DNA from: Planctomycetaceae bacterium | GTDB taxonomy: Bacteria > Planctomycetota > Planctomycetia > Planctomycetales > Planctomycetaceae | Direction: 5' to 3' | Length of the DNA: 64,000 nucleotides | Assembly (NCBI GenBank): GCA_015485495.1 | Contig: WFTL01000062.1 | Coordinates: 1 to 64,000 of the forward strand | Shown: in pieces, positions 39,546 to 48,084 of the stretch | Layout: every line of letters begins with the position of its first letter | Numbering within the stretch: position 1 is the stretch's first letter | Translations under genes and position numbers: made by a program | The notes under the pieces: generated by a model | What the model was told of the DNA's origin: nothing | Database searches by the model: none | What the model saw: the letters and a program-made list of their open reading frames with translations, nothing else

Positions 39546-41585
39546 TCAGATTCCCGTCGTGAATACCGGAAACGAACCCGTGTCTCGGAGGCGGTCCGGA
39601 TCTGTTGGTCTTCTGGACAGCCGGGGTTCTGAAAACGACTCAGTGCCTCCCGGTGCCAGGGCGTCAGGATCCCGCTGATCAGTCCGCACCGGAATAACGC
39701 GGAGTCTGTCCGCTGTGGTTCGCAGATGTTCATGCAGGATGGCCCGGACTTCCTCGATGGCATCCGGATGCCGGTGGACATGGCTGTGGCCGGCACGCAC
39801 GATCTTTTCCGAATCGGCATCAGCCCGATGGGCACTGCGATAGGTCACGATTCCATCGGTCCACCATTTCGGCGACCAGCCGCGGCAAACCCCCACGATG
39901 TTGTGATGTGCGATGTCGTCCGGGACGGATGTTTCCGAAATCAGCCGCACCACGGCTGACCTTCGAGCCAGCGAATCCAGACTGGTCTGCGGCGCCAGAA
40001 TCTGTTTCCAGTCGGCTCCCCGTTGTTCCTGAAGTCCGGTCAGCAGACGGGTCACTTCGAGTGTGCGGCCTGGCAGCGAAATGAGCGTGCGGCCCAGCCA
40101 GCGCGTGACACGATTGGCATAGCTGCTGCCGCGAAACGGACTGGCGATCGTCACGATACGATCCACGTCCGGATCAGACCGAAAGAAAAACACCCGACGG
40201 ATTTCATTCGTCGTCCGGCGATCCGACGACAGTTCCGCGACGGGCACGCCACTCACGCTTTTCCACAGCCGGTCGCCGCTGTCCACAGTCATCAGATACG
40301 ACAGCAGTCCCCCCATGCTGTGTCCCACAAGGACCATCCGGCGGAGATTTTCATTCTCCTGCTGCGGATCGCACCGCTGCCGGAGTTCGTTCAGTTCGTC
40401 CCGGAGATCGGCAAGCGAAAACGGAACCGGCTCACCGGTCGGATACAGATAGAACCAGAACTGATAGTGTTTCCGCAGCACCGGATCGCTCTGAAGATCA
40501 TTGAACATTTCCATCCATGTCATGGGCGACGACCACAACCCGTGCACCATGAGAACCGGAATGCGGTCCGGATCGTACGGCTGCACCATGTACAGGCCCC
40601 TCAGATCTGTGGCCCGGTCGGGCCACAGCAAAGCGAAGGTGCTCACGTCTTCCAGATTCGGGTTGCTGAGAAAACGGGCCAGCGGAGTGCTCAGATCCGT
40701 TTCCAGGGGCAATGGCTCCGTCCCGACCATGATGCTCTCAGAATCCCGGGGATCCCAGGCCTGCAGCCGAACGGGCGCTCCGTTGCGCTGATCGGCCGGC
40801 GATGGGAAACGCAGGACAACCGTGGCCGGGAAACGCAGACCATCCAGATAGTACTTTTCCGCAGGCGTCGGCCTGATCGGCCGACGCCTCTGAATAATCA
40901 GCGGCACACCCACACCATCCGTCCTGTGACGGTTGCGCAGGCGGCGGATTTCGTAATCGGAAACGAATTCGATGTCGCCCACCTGATCCGGCTGCAGCCA
41001 GGGAGAAGGCTGCGGCACTTCGAAGACGATGCGTCGCTTTGTGAGGGGCAGTTGAAATTCCGTCAGACGCTCGTCGCGCTGCAGAGCCATCAGTTCCCTC
41101 AAAAATGCCTCCACACCGGAATTGTAGATTTCCGCAACGGGCCGATGCCGTTCGGCTGTCGGGTCGCGGACCGTTCCATCGTGCGTTCCGGCCAGGTACT
41201 GCCAGGCGTACTGGGCCGCATCGACATACAGTTCCATGGCCAGATTCCGGTCCTGAGAACCGGTGTCTCTGGCCAGCAGGTAGCTGATTTCGGCCGCTGC
41301 GTGCAGGCGATCCGGTGTCGGGGCCTGTTTCAGCATCCGCCGCACGTGTTCCAGAGCGATCTGGCGGGCACTGTTCGCCGGGACTCCGGCGACCGTGAGA
41401 ACGGACTGCGTTCCGGAGGAATAACCGGAATGTCCGTTTTGCAGGCGTTCCAGAAGAGGATTGCGGGGCTTTTCCCGCAGCGTCACATATCCGGTGGTGG
41501 TGCAGCCCGCACTGAGCGCCACCAGAGCGCCCAGCAGAACGGCGCTGACGCTGCGGCGAAAAACGATGGAAACGACCGGGTTCAT
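39546..41585 (-). CDS. alpha/beta-hydrolase (lipase-like) lipoprotein
   Basis: signal and lipobox ALVALSAGCTTTG; IPVLMVHGLWSSPMTW; VLVGHSMGGLLSYLM nucleophile elbow. Confidence 0.8.
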   Translation of the reverse strand: MNPVVSIVFRRSVSAVLLGALVALSAGCTTTGYVTLREKPRNPLLERLQNGHSGYSSGTQSVLTVAGVPANSARQIALEHVRRMLKQAPTPDRLHAAAEISYLLARDTGSQDRNLAMELYVDAAQYAWQYLAGTHDGTVRDPTAERHRPVAEIYNSGVEAFLRELMALQRDERLTEFQLPLTKRRIVFEVPQPSPWLQPDQVGDIEFVSDYEIRRLRNRHRTDGVGVPLIIQRRRPIRPTPAEKYYLDGLRFPATVVLRFPSPADQRNGAPVRLQAWDPRDSESIMVGTEPLPLETDLSTPLARFLSNPNLEDVSTFALLWPDRATDLRGLYMVQPYDPDRIPVLMVHGLWSSPMTWMEMFNDLQSDPVLRKHYQFWFYLYPTGEPVPFSLADLRDELNELRQRCDPQQENENLRRMVLVGHSMGGLLSYLMTVDSGDRLWKSVSGVPVAELSSDRRTTNEIRRVFFFRSDPDVDRIVTIASPFRGSSYANRVTRWLGRTLISLPGRTLEVTRLLTGLQEQRGADWKQILAPQTSLDSLARRSAVVRLISETSVPDDIAHHNIVGVCRGWSPKWWTDGIVTYRSAHRADADSEKIVRAGHSHVHRHPDAIEEVRAILHEHLRTTADRLRVIPVRTDQRDPDALAPGGTESFSEPRLSRRPTDPDRLRDTGSFPVFTTGI

Positions 41586-41672
41586 CCGTGAACACCGTGA
41601 CGGGAGATCGTCGGCGAGAAGAAGACAACGACGGCGGAAAAACGGCGGGAAGAGACAGGTGAGAACGCCGGA

Positions 41673-43895
41673 ATGATTCGACAGGACCGTCTGTTCTGCG
41701 TAGGCTCTGACAGGTCCGGATCCGGGTCAACCCGTGTTTCCCAAAGGGACGCAACTCCGGATCTCAACGCCATTTACGAATCAGAAGCAATGTCCGGACC
41801 GCACAATCAACCGCATCGTTCGCTTCAACCAGACCGTTCCCCCGGCCTGAGTTCCGCGGACCTGATGATCGGATGTGCGGGATATCTGGCGGCCGCGTTT
41901 TGTACGGCGGACTGGCTGAGCCAGCCGGTGACGGCCGGTCAGCTGTGGCCGGCCGACATTCATGCTCAGGTGGTCCGCTGGCTCGGCGGACGCGTGGTTC
42001 CGACTGCTGCGGGGCTGCCGGAGATCCGACTTTCCGTTCTGCCGGTGCTGGGGCGTCTGCTGGTGTTTTCCGCCGTCTGTTTCGGAACAGGCCGGCTGGT
42101 GTTCTCCGCTCATTCGGCATCGTCCGCTGCATCCGTTCTGTTGCGGCGAATTGGCGGCACGGGACTGGCAGCCGGCATTCTGTGGGTGGCGGAACTGTTT
42201 TTCCCCGACGTGTTTCTTCAGGGCCTGCTGCCTCCGCTGATCATGATGCTGGCCGGATGGGGACTGTACGGCGGCCTGTCCGCGTGTCTGCCGGACTCCC
42301 CGATTCAGGACGGCAGCCGCCGGCGTCAAAAGACGATCGCTCTGATTTCACTGAGTGTGATCGCCGGCCTGTGGACCGCTGTCTCGTTTCTCCTGAACGA
42401 ACGTCTGTACGCTCTGCTGCTGATTCCGCACGGTGATTCCGCGATGTATGAGGAGCACCTGTGGAATGTGTGGCATGGCAAAGGGTTTCGCAGTTACCTG
42501 GATCAGGGCCTGTTTCTCGGAGAACACATTCAGGTCATCCATCTGCTCCTTCTGCCCCTGCACATGCTGTGGCCATCTCACCTGGCACTGGAACTGTCAG
42601 AATCCGCTGCTCTGGCCGGCTGCACCATCCCCCTGTTTCTGATGACGTGGCGGCGCACCGGAGACGGGGCGGCATCGGTTCTCGTGGCGGCGGCATGGCT
42701 GCTGTATTTCCCGATGCACTTTCTGGACATCGCCATCGACCAGAAAACGTTCCGCCCGATCTGCCTGGGGCTGCCGTTTCTGCTGTGGATGATTCATGCG
42801 GCGGAAACCGGACGGTACCGTGTCGCCTGGTTCTGCCTTCTGATAGCACTGTCTGCCAAGGAAGACATGGCTCTCACGGCCGCTCCTCTGACAGCCGTCA
42901 TGGCCGTTTCGCAGGGAAGAAACAGTCCGGAAACCAGGGGCCTGCGTGTGTGGGGGCTGACTGCGGCGGCCGTCTGCGTGCTGTGGCTGATTCTTGCCGT
43001 GTTTGTGGTGATTCCCGCCTTCCGATCGGGACAGGCCGTTCACTACAGCCGCTATTTCGGAGACCTGGGCAGCAGTCCGGGAGAACTGCTGCAGACGGCT
43101 CTGACCAGCCCGGGCCGTGTTCTGGATCAGCTTTTTCGCGTACGAACCCTGCTGTATGCCGTTCTGTTTCTGGCTCCGCTCAGCTTCGTGCCGCTGAAAA
43201 GACCGCTGCCGCTGATGGCCGGTCTTCCGACATTTCTGATGCTGTCTTTGATTCAGCTCGGAGACGGGCCGGAATCCGGCGGGCTGCCGCCGGTTCCCTT
43301 CCATCATTTCCATGCTCCGCTGCTGCCCGTTCTTTTTTGGGCGGCGATCTGCGGTGTGGCGGCTTTTCGAAGGAAAGCGGACCGCTTCACCGTCAGGTTC
43401 CTGCCGGGATCAGTGCGGCAGGCGGCTCTGCTGATCGCCTGCTGCAGTTTCACCACCGGTCTGACCGGTTCCCTGCATGCGGCCGGAGCGACATTCTGGT
43501 CGGAGGAGTCTCCGTTTGGCCGTCATCGGCTGTACTTTCCGCGACCCGGTGTGGACGGAGAACAGGAGCTGATCGATCGGGCTGCCATGGCCGAGAAAGT
43601 CACAGAACAGATCCCGCTGACGGCCCGCGTCGCATCGACCGACTTCATTCACACCCGCCTGACACACTGCGAACGGTCGTATGACTACAGCGATTATCCC
43701 CGCGCCGTCAACGAACCGGGAAAACGCGTGCCGGCCGACTGCCGGTTCATCGTGATCGACACCGGGCATCGCTACAGCACCATCCATTCTCCCGACGATG
43801 TTCCCGAACTGACCGAATCGACGGACTGGATTCTGCTGCCGGACACCACGGACGGATGGTTCCTGATTCTGCAGCGTGTCCACAGCACTCCATGA
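41673..43895 (+). CDS. DUF2079-like multi-TM membrane protein
   Basis: many hydrophobic segments; GDSAMYEEHLWNVWHGKGFRSYLDQGLFLGEHIQVIHLLLLPLHML; start probably at an internal Met (MSGPHNQ or later). Confidence 0.7.
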   Translation: MIRQDRLFCVGSDRSGSGSTRVSQRDATPDLNAIYESEAMSGPHNQPHRSLQPDRSPGLSSADLMIGCAGYLAAAFCTADWLSQPVTAGQLWPADIHAQVVRWLGGRVVPTAAGLPEIRLSVLPVLGRLLVFSAVCFGTGRLVFSAHSASSAASVLLRRIGGTGLAAGILWVAELFFPDVFLQGLLPPLIMMLAGWGLYGGLSACLPDSPIQDGSRRRQKTIALISLSVIAGLWTAVSFLLNERLYALLLIPHGDSAMYEEHLWNVWHGKGFRSYLDQGLFLGEHIQVIHLLLLPLHMLWPSHLALELSESAALAGCTIPLFLMTWRRTGDGAASVLVAAAWLLYFPMHFLDIAIDQKTFRPICLGLPFLLWMIHAAETGRYRVAWFCLLIALSAKEDMALTAAPLTAVMAVSQGRNSPETRGLRVWGLTAAAVCVLWLILAVFVVIPAFRSGQAVHYSRYFGDLGSSPGELLQTALTSPGRVLDQLFRVRTLLYAVLFLAPLSFVPLKRPLPLMAGLPTFLMLSLIQLGDGPESGGLPPVPFHHFHAPLLPVLFWAAICGVAAFRRKADRFTVRFLPGSVRQAALLIACCSFTTGLTGSLHAAGATFWSEESPFGRHRLYFPRPGVDGEQELIDRAAMAEKVTEQIPLTARVASTDFIHTRLTHCERSYDYSDYPRAVNEPGKRVPADCRFIVIDTGHRYSTIHSPDDVPELTESTDWILLPDTTDGWFLILQRVHSTP

Positions 43896-44044
43896 ATCAC
43901 CCCACTGTGGTTCCTCGCTGGGCCGTACGGGAGAAAACAATGCTCCCTCCGAAGCGATTCATTCAGTTCTGGGACGGCCACCTGCCGGACTGTTCGACCG
44001 GCGCACGGTTCACCGGTCAGGCAGCGGAAACGAATTTCTGACAG

Positions 44045-45256
44045 TCACGGTGTCCGGGATGGCGGACGTGAACGGGACTTCCCGTCCGGCCGCATGTGGC
44101 TGGCCAGGCATTCGATCACGGCCCGCACCTCATCCACCTGATGATCACTTGTCAGCGACATGCGAAACCGTTCCGTGCCGGGGGGAACCGTGGGAGGCAC
44201 GATGCCGGGAAGATACCATCCGGCATCCATCAGACAGTCGACCGTTTCCCGGATGCGGCAGCCAGCCGGAGCCTGCAAAGGAATGATGGGCGCCGGACCG
44301 TCCGCCAGGACGGTCAGGCCGGCATCACGGACGATTTCACGGGCCTGCTGTGTCAGTTTCTGCAGCCGCCGACGCCGCTCCGGTTCGGCACGGACGATCT
44401 TCAGACTCGCCCGTACGGCGGCACAGACGGCCGGAGGCAGCGCTGTGGAAAAAAACTGAGGGCGCGCCCGGTTCCACAGCCACGCAATGGTCGGCGCATC
44501 GCCCACCACGGCTCCGCCCAGGCCGCCAAGTGCCTTGCTGAGTGTCACGATGCGCAGGAACACCCGTCCGCACACGTTCTCCAGTTCGCAGGCACCGCGG
44601 CCCTCGGCTCCCACAACTCCCGTCCCGTGGGCTTCATCCACGATCAGGGCCGCATCGAATTCTTCCGCCAGAGAACACAGCCGGGCCAGCGGGGCCACCG
44701 TGCCATCCATGCTGAACACGCCGTCGGTGATGAGAAATGCCTGACGTCCCTGGTTCCGATGAGTGGACAGAATCTGACGAAGCTGCGGCAGGTCATGACG
44801 CGTGAACAGATGGACCGCTGCCCGCGTGAGACGACATCCGTCGATCAGGCTGGCGTGATTGTCCCGTTCGCTGAAGATGACGTCCTCCGGACCGATCAGA
44901 GCCTGCAGCGTCCCGGCGTTCGCCGCATATCCGCTGGGAAACAGCAGAGCCGCTTCACTGTGTTCGAATTCCGCCAGCTCGGCTTCCAGAGCCGCGTGTT
45001 CGTCTGACCGGCCTGTGATCAGGGCACTGGAACCGGATCCGACCTGTCGGCCGGCCGCATCGGCGAAGGCCGCCCGCACATCGGGGTGATGGGTCAGCCC
45101 CAGATAATCGTTCGATCCGAAACTGATCAGTGTGCGGCCGTCGCAGCGGCAGCGGCCCTGTGGCAGAGACTGCACCGTTCGCCGGGGCCGATCCTGACCG
45201 GCCGACTGCAGTTGTGCCAGTCGTTTCTGAAGGACGGCCCGCAGGGAATCGTTCAT
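44045..45256 (-). CDS. bioF: 8-amino-7-oxononanoate synthase / AONS family
   Basis: ISFGSNDYLGLTHHPDVRAAF; GSSALITGRSDEHAALEAELAEFE; LIVDEAHGTGVVG; TLSKALGGLGGAVVG; start coupled to upstream stop. Confidence 0.92.
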   Translation of the reverse strand: MNDSLRAVLQKRLAQLQSAGQDRPRRTVQSLPQGRCRCDGRTLISFGSNDYLGLTHHPDVRAAFADAAGRQVGSGSSALITGRSDEHAALEAELAEFEHSEAALLFPSGYAANAGTLQALIGPEDVIFSERDNHASLIDGCRLTRAAVHLFTRHDLPQLRQILSTHRNQGRQAFLITDGVFSMDGTVAPLARLCSLAEEFDAALIVDEAHGTGVVGAEGRGACELENVCGRVFLRIVTLSKALGGLGGAVVGDAPTIAWLWNRARPQFFSTALPPAVCAAVRASLKIVRAEPERRRRLQKLTQQAREIVRDAGLTVLADGPAPIIPLQAPAGCRIRETVDCLMDAGWYLPGIVPPTVPPGTERFRMSLTSDHQVDEVRAVIECLASHMRPDGKSRSRPPSRTP

Positions 45257-45630
45257 CAGTCGAACACCCAGTACAGACAGTTTTCCGAAATCTGTTCCAG
45301 ACGACATCCTGCCGCGACAGTGGAATTCTGCATGCGAAACCGCAGGCCGGGCCACTGTGAGACGTGCGGCCAGGCCCGGTCCAGACACAGATACCCGGCA
45401 TCCCGGCGAGTCACCATTCCGCGGTTTCCGGAAACGGGACCTTCATAGTCCAGGTAAAGCCGTCTGTGAACAGGCAGCGCAGTCGCGGGGACCCGATTCT
45501 CCGGTGCGGGGAATTCGCTGAGTCGCCAGGATGCCAGACCGCTGCCGTCTTCGATCAGAAAGTCCCAGTGGCGCACGGGGTGATCGTGTTCCAGCAGTAC
45601 GAAGCGGCGGCATTCCCACACGTCCGGCAT
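45256..45630 (-). CDS. stand-alone LigD phosphoesterase-like protein
   Basis: RRFVLLEHDHPVRHWDFLIEDGSGLASWRLSE...HRRLYLDYEGPVSGNRGMV resembles the LigD N-terminal PE domain. Confidence 0.75.
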   Translation of the reverse strand: MPDVWECRRFVLLEHDHPVRHWDFLIEDGSGLASWRLSEFPAPENRVPATALPVHRRLYLDYEGPVSGNRGMVTRRDAGYLCLDRAWPHVSQWPGLRFRMQNSTVAAGCRLEQISENCLYWVFD

Positions 45631-45700
45631 GACGACAACCGATGACCCTGACAGCCGTTTCGAAGACCGCTCGGAAACAAAAGTCAGGGGAGAATGAGAA

Positions 45701-46495
45701 TCAGTCCTGCGCCCACTTCGGGCGCCGTTTGTTCAGAAACGCATCGATGCCTTCACGGATATCGTCTGTCTCCCAGGCATCGGCCAGAGCCTGCACGGTG
45801 TAGTCGGTGTTCGCCTCCGTATCGTGCGTGCTGACGAACTGCAACAGTCGTTTCGTCCGCCGCACGGCACCCGGCGCACAGCGCAGAACGTGAGCGATTT
45901 CCCGATTCACGGCGGCGTCGAGTTCTTCTTCGGTGTCCACGACCTCGTCCAGCAGTCCCTGACTGGCGGCCTGATGTCCGTCCAGAGGCACCGCGTGCAG
46001 CATGATCCGCCGGGCCCGGGCTGCACCGGTCTTTCGCACAACCCACGGAGAAATCGTGGCGGCGATCAGCCCGAGTGTGACTTCTGTGAGCTGATATCGG
46101 GCATCTGACAGGCCGATGGCCACATCGCAAAGGGACATGAGCCCCACACCACCTCCAAACGCCGATCCCCCGATCCGGCCGATCAGCAGTCCGGGGAATT
46201 CGCCGATTTCCCGCAGTGTGGCTGCAAACGCTGCCGCATCCCGCAGCCGTCCTTCACGCGTGGCGGACGCCTGACGCTTCATGCCTTTCAGGTCACCGCC
46301 TGCGCAGAACACGCTGCCGTTCCCGCTGAGGACAACGGCGCGGATTTCCGGGTTTTCTGCCAGACTCCGAAACGCACGGCACAACTGTTCCATCAGTTCA
46401 TCAGACAGGGCATTCCGCGCCTCCGGACGGTTCAGTGTAACCCGGGCGATTCCCCGCTCGTCTGTTTCCACTATGACCGGTTCTTTTTCAGACAT
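45701..46495 (-). CDS. enoyl-CoA hydratase/isomerase family protein
   Basis: ARVTLNRPEARNALSDELMEQL; AVVLSGNGSVFCAGGDLKGMKR; GRIGGSAFGGGVGLMSLCDVAI; ORF extends upstream through an inverted repeat, so start set at MSEKEP. Confidence 0.92.
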   Translation of the reverse strand: MSEKEPVIVETDERGIARVTLNRPEARNALSDELMEQLCRAFRSLAENPEIRAVVLSGNGSVFCAGGDLKGMKRQASATREGRLRDAAAFAATLREIGEFPGLLIGRIGGSAFGGGVGLMSLCDVAIGLSDARYQLTEVTLGLIAATISPWVVRKTGAARARRIMLHAVPLDGHQAASQGLLDEVVDTEEELDAAVNREIAHVLRCAPGAVRRTKRLLQFVSTHDTEANTDYTVQALADAWETDDIREGIDAFLNKRRPKWAQD

Positions 46496-46633
46496 GATCC
46501 GGACCATCTCCCTGCGGACCCCGCATCGAACATGCCGACCACCGCTTCCCCCGCTGCCCTCGAACCATCGTAGCAGGAACCTCGCCAATGCCCAGGCAAC
46601 GGCACGGCGCCAGGCCGGCGACTCAAAAAACAG

Positions 46634-46681
46634 GGTGAGGTGCCCCCATTTTCTGTACCAGGCGTTATGAGAGTACGGGTT
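46634..46681 (-). repeat. left copy of 48-bp inverted repeat
   Basis: GGTGAGGTGCCCCCATTTTCTGTACCAGGCGTTATGAGAGTACGGGTT; reverse complement of 48037-48084 with 2 mismatches. Confidence 0.95.
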
Positions 46682-46777
46682 GGGTAAGGGATTCCGCAGT
46701 GTGCTGCCGTATGCGGACGGAGAAGTGCATGCTGCGTGGGTATCCAGGCTGATGGTTTTTCGATTGGAGCAGAAGCT

Positions 46778-46950
46778 GTGAGTCGCACGGATTCGGCCCG
46801 GCAGTGGGCGGAGCGGATCGAACAGCAGGAGATGTCCGGACTGTCGACTGCCGCGGGTCTGCGCCGTTGCCGCATTCGCGCCGCTCCACTCCTTCATCTG
46901 GCCTGCCGGCTTCCCGCTCGCAACCAGGAATCACAGCTGAAGGGCGCAAG
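46778..46950 (+). pseudogene. degenerate IS66-type accessory (TnpA-like) N-terminal fragment
   Basis: VSRTDSARQWAERIEQQEMSGLSTA followed by likely frameshifts; other frame reads VCAVAAFAPLHSFIWPAG, loosely like the FCxxHGISxxSFYxWRR segment. Confidence 0.4.
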
Positions 46951-47071
46951 CCATACCACGACCGCGGGCCGAGAAGATCGTGCGGCGAAGGAGTGCCGAT
47001 TCTGCGAACGGCGAATCACAACCACTGAAACAACAATGGGTTGCCGCAAATAACTGTCCACCCCACACCTA

Positions 47072-47161
47072 TTTCGTATATTTCGCTTATTGCGTTTGTT
47101 GCGATTGTTGCGATTGTTGCGATTGTTGCGATTGTTGCGATTGTTGCGATTGTGCGATATA
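47072..47161. repeat. 9-bp tandem repeat array (consensus TTGCGATTG)
   Basis: six exact units 47099-47152; degenerate units TTTCGTATA, TTTCGCTTA, TTGCGTTTG upstream and TGCGATATA downstream. Confidence 0.95.
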
Positions 47162-47191
47162 CTTTACCGTCCAACGAGCAAACTCCGTGAA

Positions 47192-47229
47192 CGAACTTCC
47201 GCAGTGACGAACTTCCGCAGTGACGAACT
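47192..47229. repeat. 16-bp tandem duplication CGAACTTCCGCAGTGA
   Basis: copies 47192-47207 and 47208-47223, then partial CGAACT. Confidence 0.9.
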
Positions 47230-47287
47230 GCGATCCCATTGGAGGTCGACAGGTTGCTGCGCTGCGCGCGAATAACACGTGCCCCTT

Positions 47288-47307
47288 CCGCCGCTAACCA
47301 GCGGCGG
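47288..47307. promoter_or_regulatory. perfect hairpin upstream of the HTH gene
   Basis: CCGCCGCT-AACC-AGCGGCGG. Confidence 0.5.
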
Positions 47308-47387
47308 CCCCATTGAAGCTGCTCCGCTCCATTCGGAATCTCTTCGAAAGAGCGGGCCTTCCACTCTCAATCAAGGGTGGACCAGAA

Positions 47388-47834
47388 ATGACGACACTGA
47401 CATCACATGAACCGGTTTCACCATCGGTGGAAGATGTGCGGCTGGCGAAAGCGTCCAGCCGACGACTGGCCCTGTTTCTCAATCAAAATCTGAAAGTCTG
47501 CATCGCCGAGACCCAGGAACAGGTCGAGTTACCGGCGGTGGCTGTACGGCTGCTCATCGATCTGTTGTCTGCGATGGCGGAAGGCAATGCGGTGACGCTG
47601 ATTCCGATCCACGCCGAGCTGACGACACAGCAAGCTGCGGACCTGCTCAATGTTTCGCGTCCGTTCCTGGTCCGACAACTCGAAGATGGCGTCATTCCCT
47701 ACCGGAAGGTCGGAACGCATCGGCGGGTTCTGTTCAGTGACCTGATGGAATACAGGCACAAGACCGACAGCAAGCGGCATGATGCATTGGATGAACTTGC
47801 AGCCCAGGCTCAGGAACTCGAGATGGGCTACTGA
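47388..47834 (+). CDS. excisionase-type HTH protein, probable antitoxin of a PIN-toxin pair
   Basis: ELTTQQAADLLNVSRPFLVRQLEDGVIPYRKVGTHRRVLFSDLMEY excisionase-like HTH; immediately upstream of a PIN-like fragment. Confidence 0.75.
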   Translation: MTTLTSHEPVSPSVEDVRLAKASSRRLALFLNQNLKVCIAETQEQVELPAVAVRLLIDLLSAMAEGNAVTLIPIHAELTTQQAADLLNVSRPFLVRQLEDGVIPYRKVGTHRRVLFSDLMEYRHKTDSKRHDALDELAAQAQELEMGY

Positions 47835-48050
47835 GCCACGATCCGTCACGGACATCGGCAACATTCACCGCACTTTACGACGCCTGTGTGCTTTACCCCG
47901 CCCCGCTGCGTGACCTGCTCATGCGGCTGGCGATGACCGATCTCTATCGCGCGCGATGGACGAACCAGATTCACGACGAGTCGATTCACAATGTGCTCGC
48001 GGATCGACCGGATCTGACTGCCGAGCAGTTGGAACGAACCCGCACTCTCA
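47834..48050 (+). pseudogene. PIN-domain toxin N-terminal fragment truncated at the right inverted repeat
   Basis: frame reads ATFTALYDACVLYPAPLRDLLMRLAMTDLYRARWTNQIHDESIHNVLADRPDLTAEQLERTRT, then runs into the repeat; no ATG at the 5' end, remaining PIN sequence absent. Confidence 0.7.
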
Positions 48051-48084
48051 TAACGCCTGGTACAGAAAATGGGGGCACGTCACC
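48037..48084 (+). repeat. right copy of 48-bp inverted repeat
   Basis: AACCCGCACTCTCATAACGCCTGGTACAGAAAATGGGGGCACGTCACC. Confidence 0.95.

Larger units (their letters stand above)
46634..48084. mobile_element. putative 1.45-kb inverted-repeat-bounded accessory island
   Basis: 48-bp inverted repeats (46/48) at both ends; interior holds transposase-accessory-like remnant, tandem repeats and toxin-antitoxin-like genes. Confidence 0.5.

Noticed and set aside
40023-41591. 522-aa plus-strand ORF
   Set aside because: Antisense to the alpha/beta-hydrolase lipoprotein, which has a lipobox and GHSMG motif.
45701-46897. 398-aa long form of the enoyl-CoA hydratase
   Set aside because: The N-terminal extension reads through the 48-bp inverted repeat and non-coding sequence; family start is at about 46495.
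47072-47161. possible CRISPR or origin iterons
   Set aside because: No spacers; 9-mers are continuous and lack a DnaA-box match or an AT-rich unwinding region, so a minisatellite is the simpler reading.
46980-47207. 75-aa ORF with (CDC)n repeat and antisense (QSQ)n ORF
   Set aside because: Open only because the 9-bp array is a multiple of three; no other support for coding.
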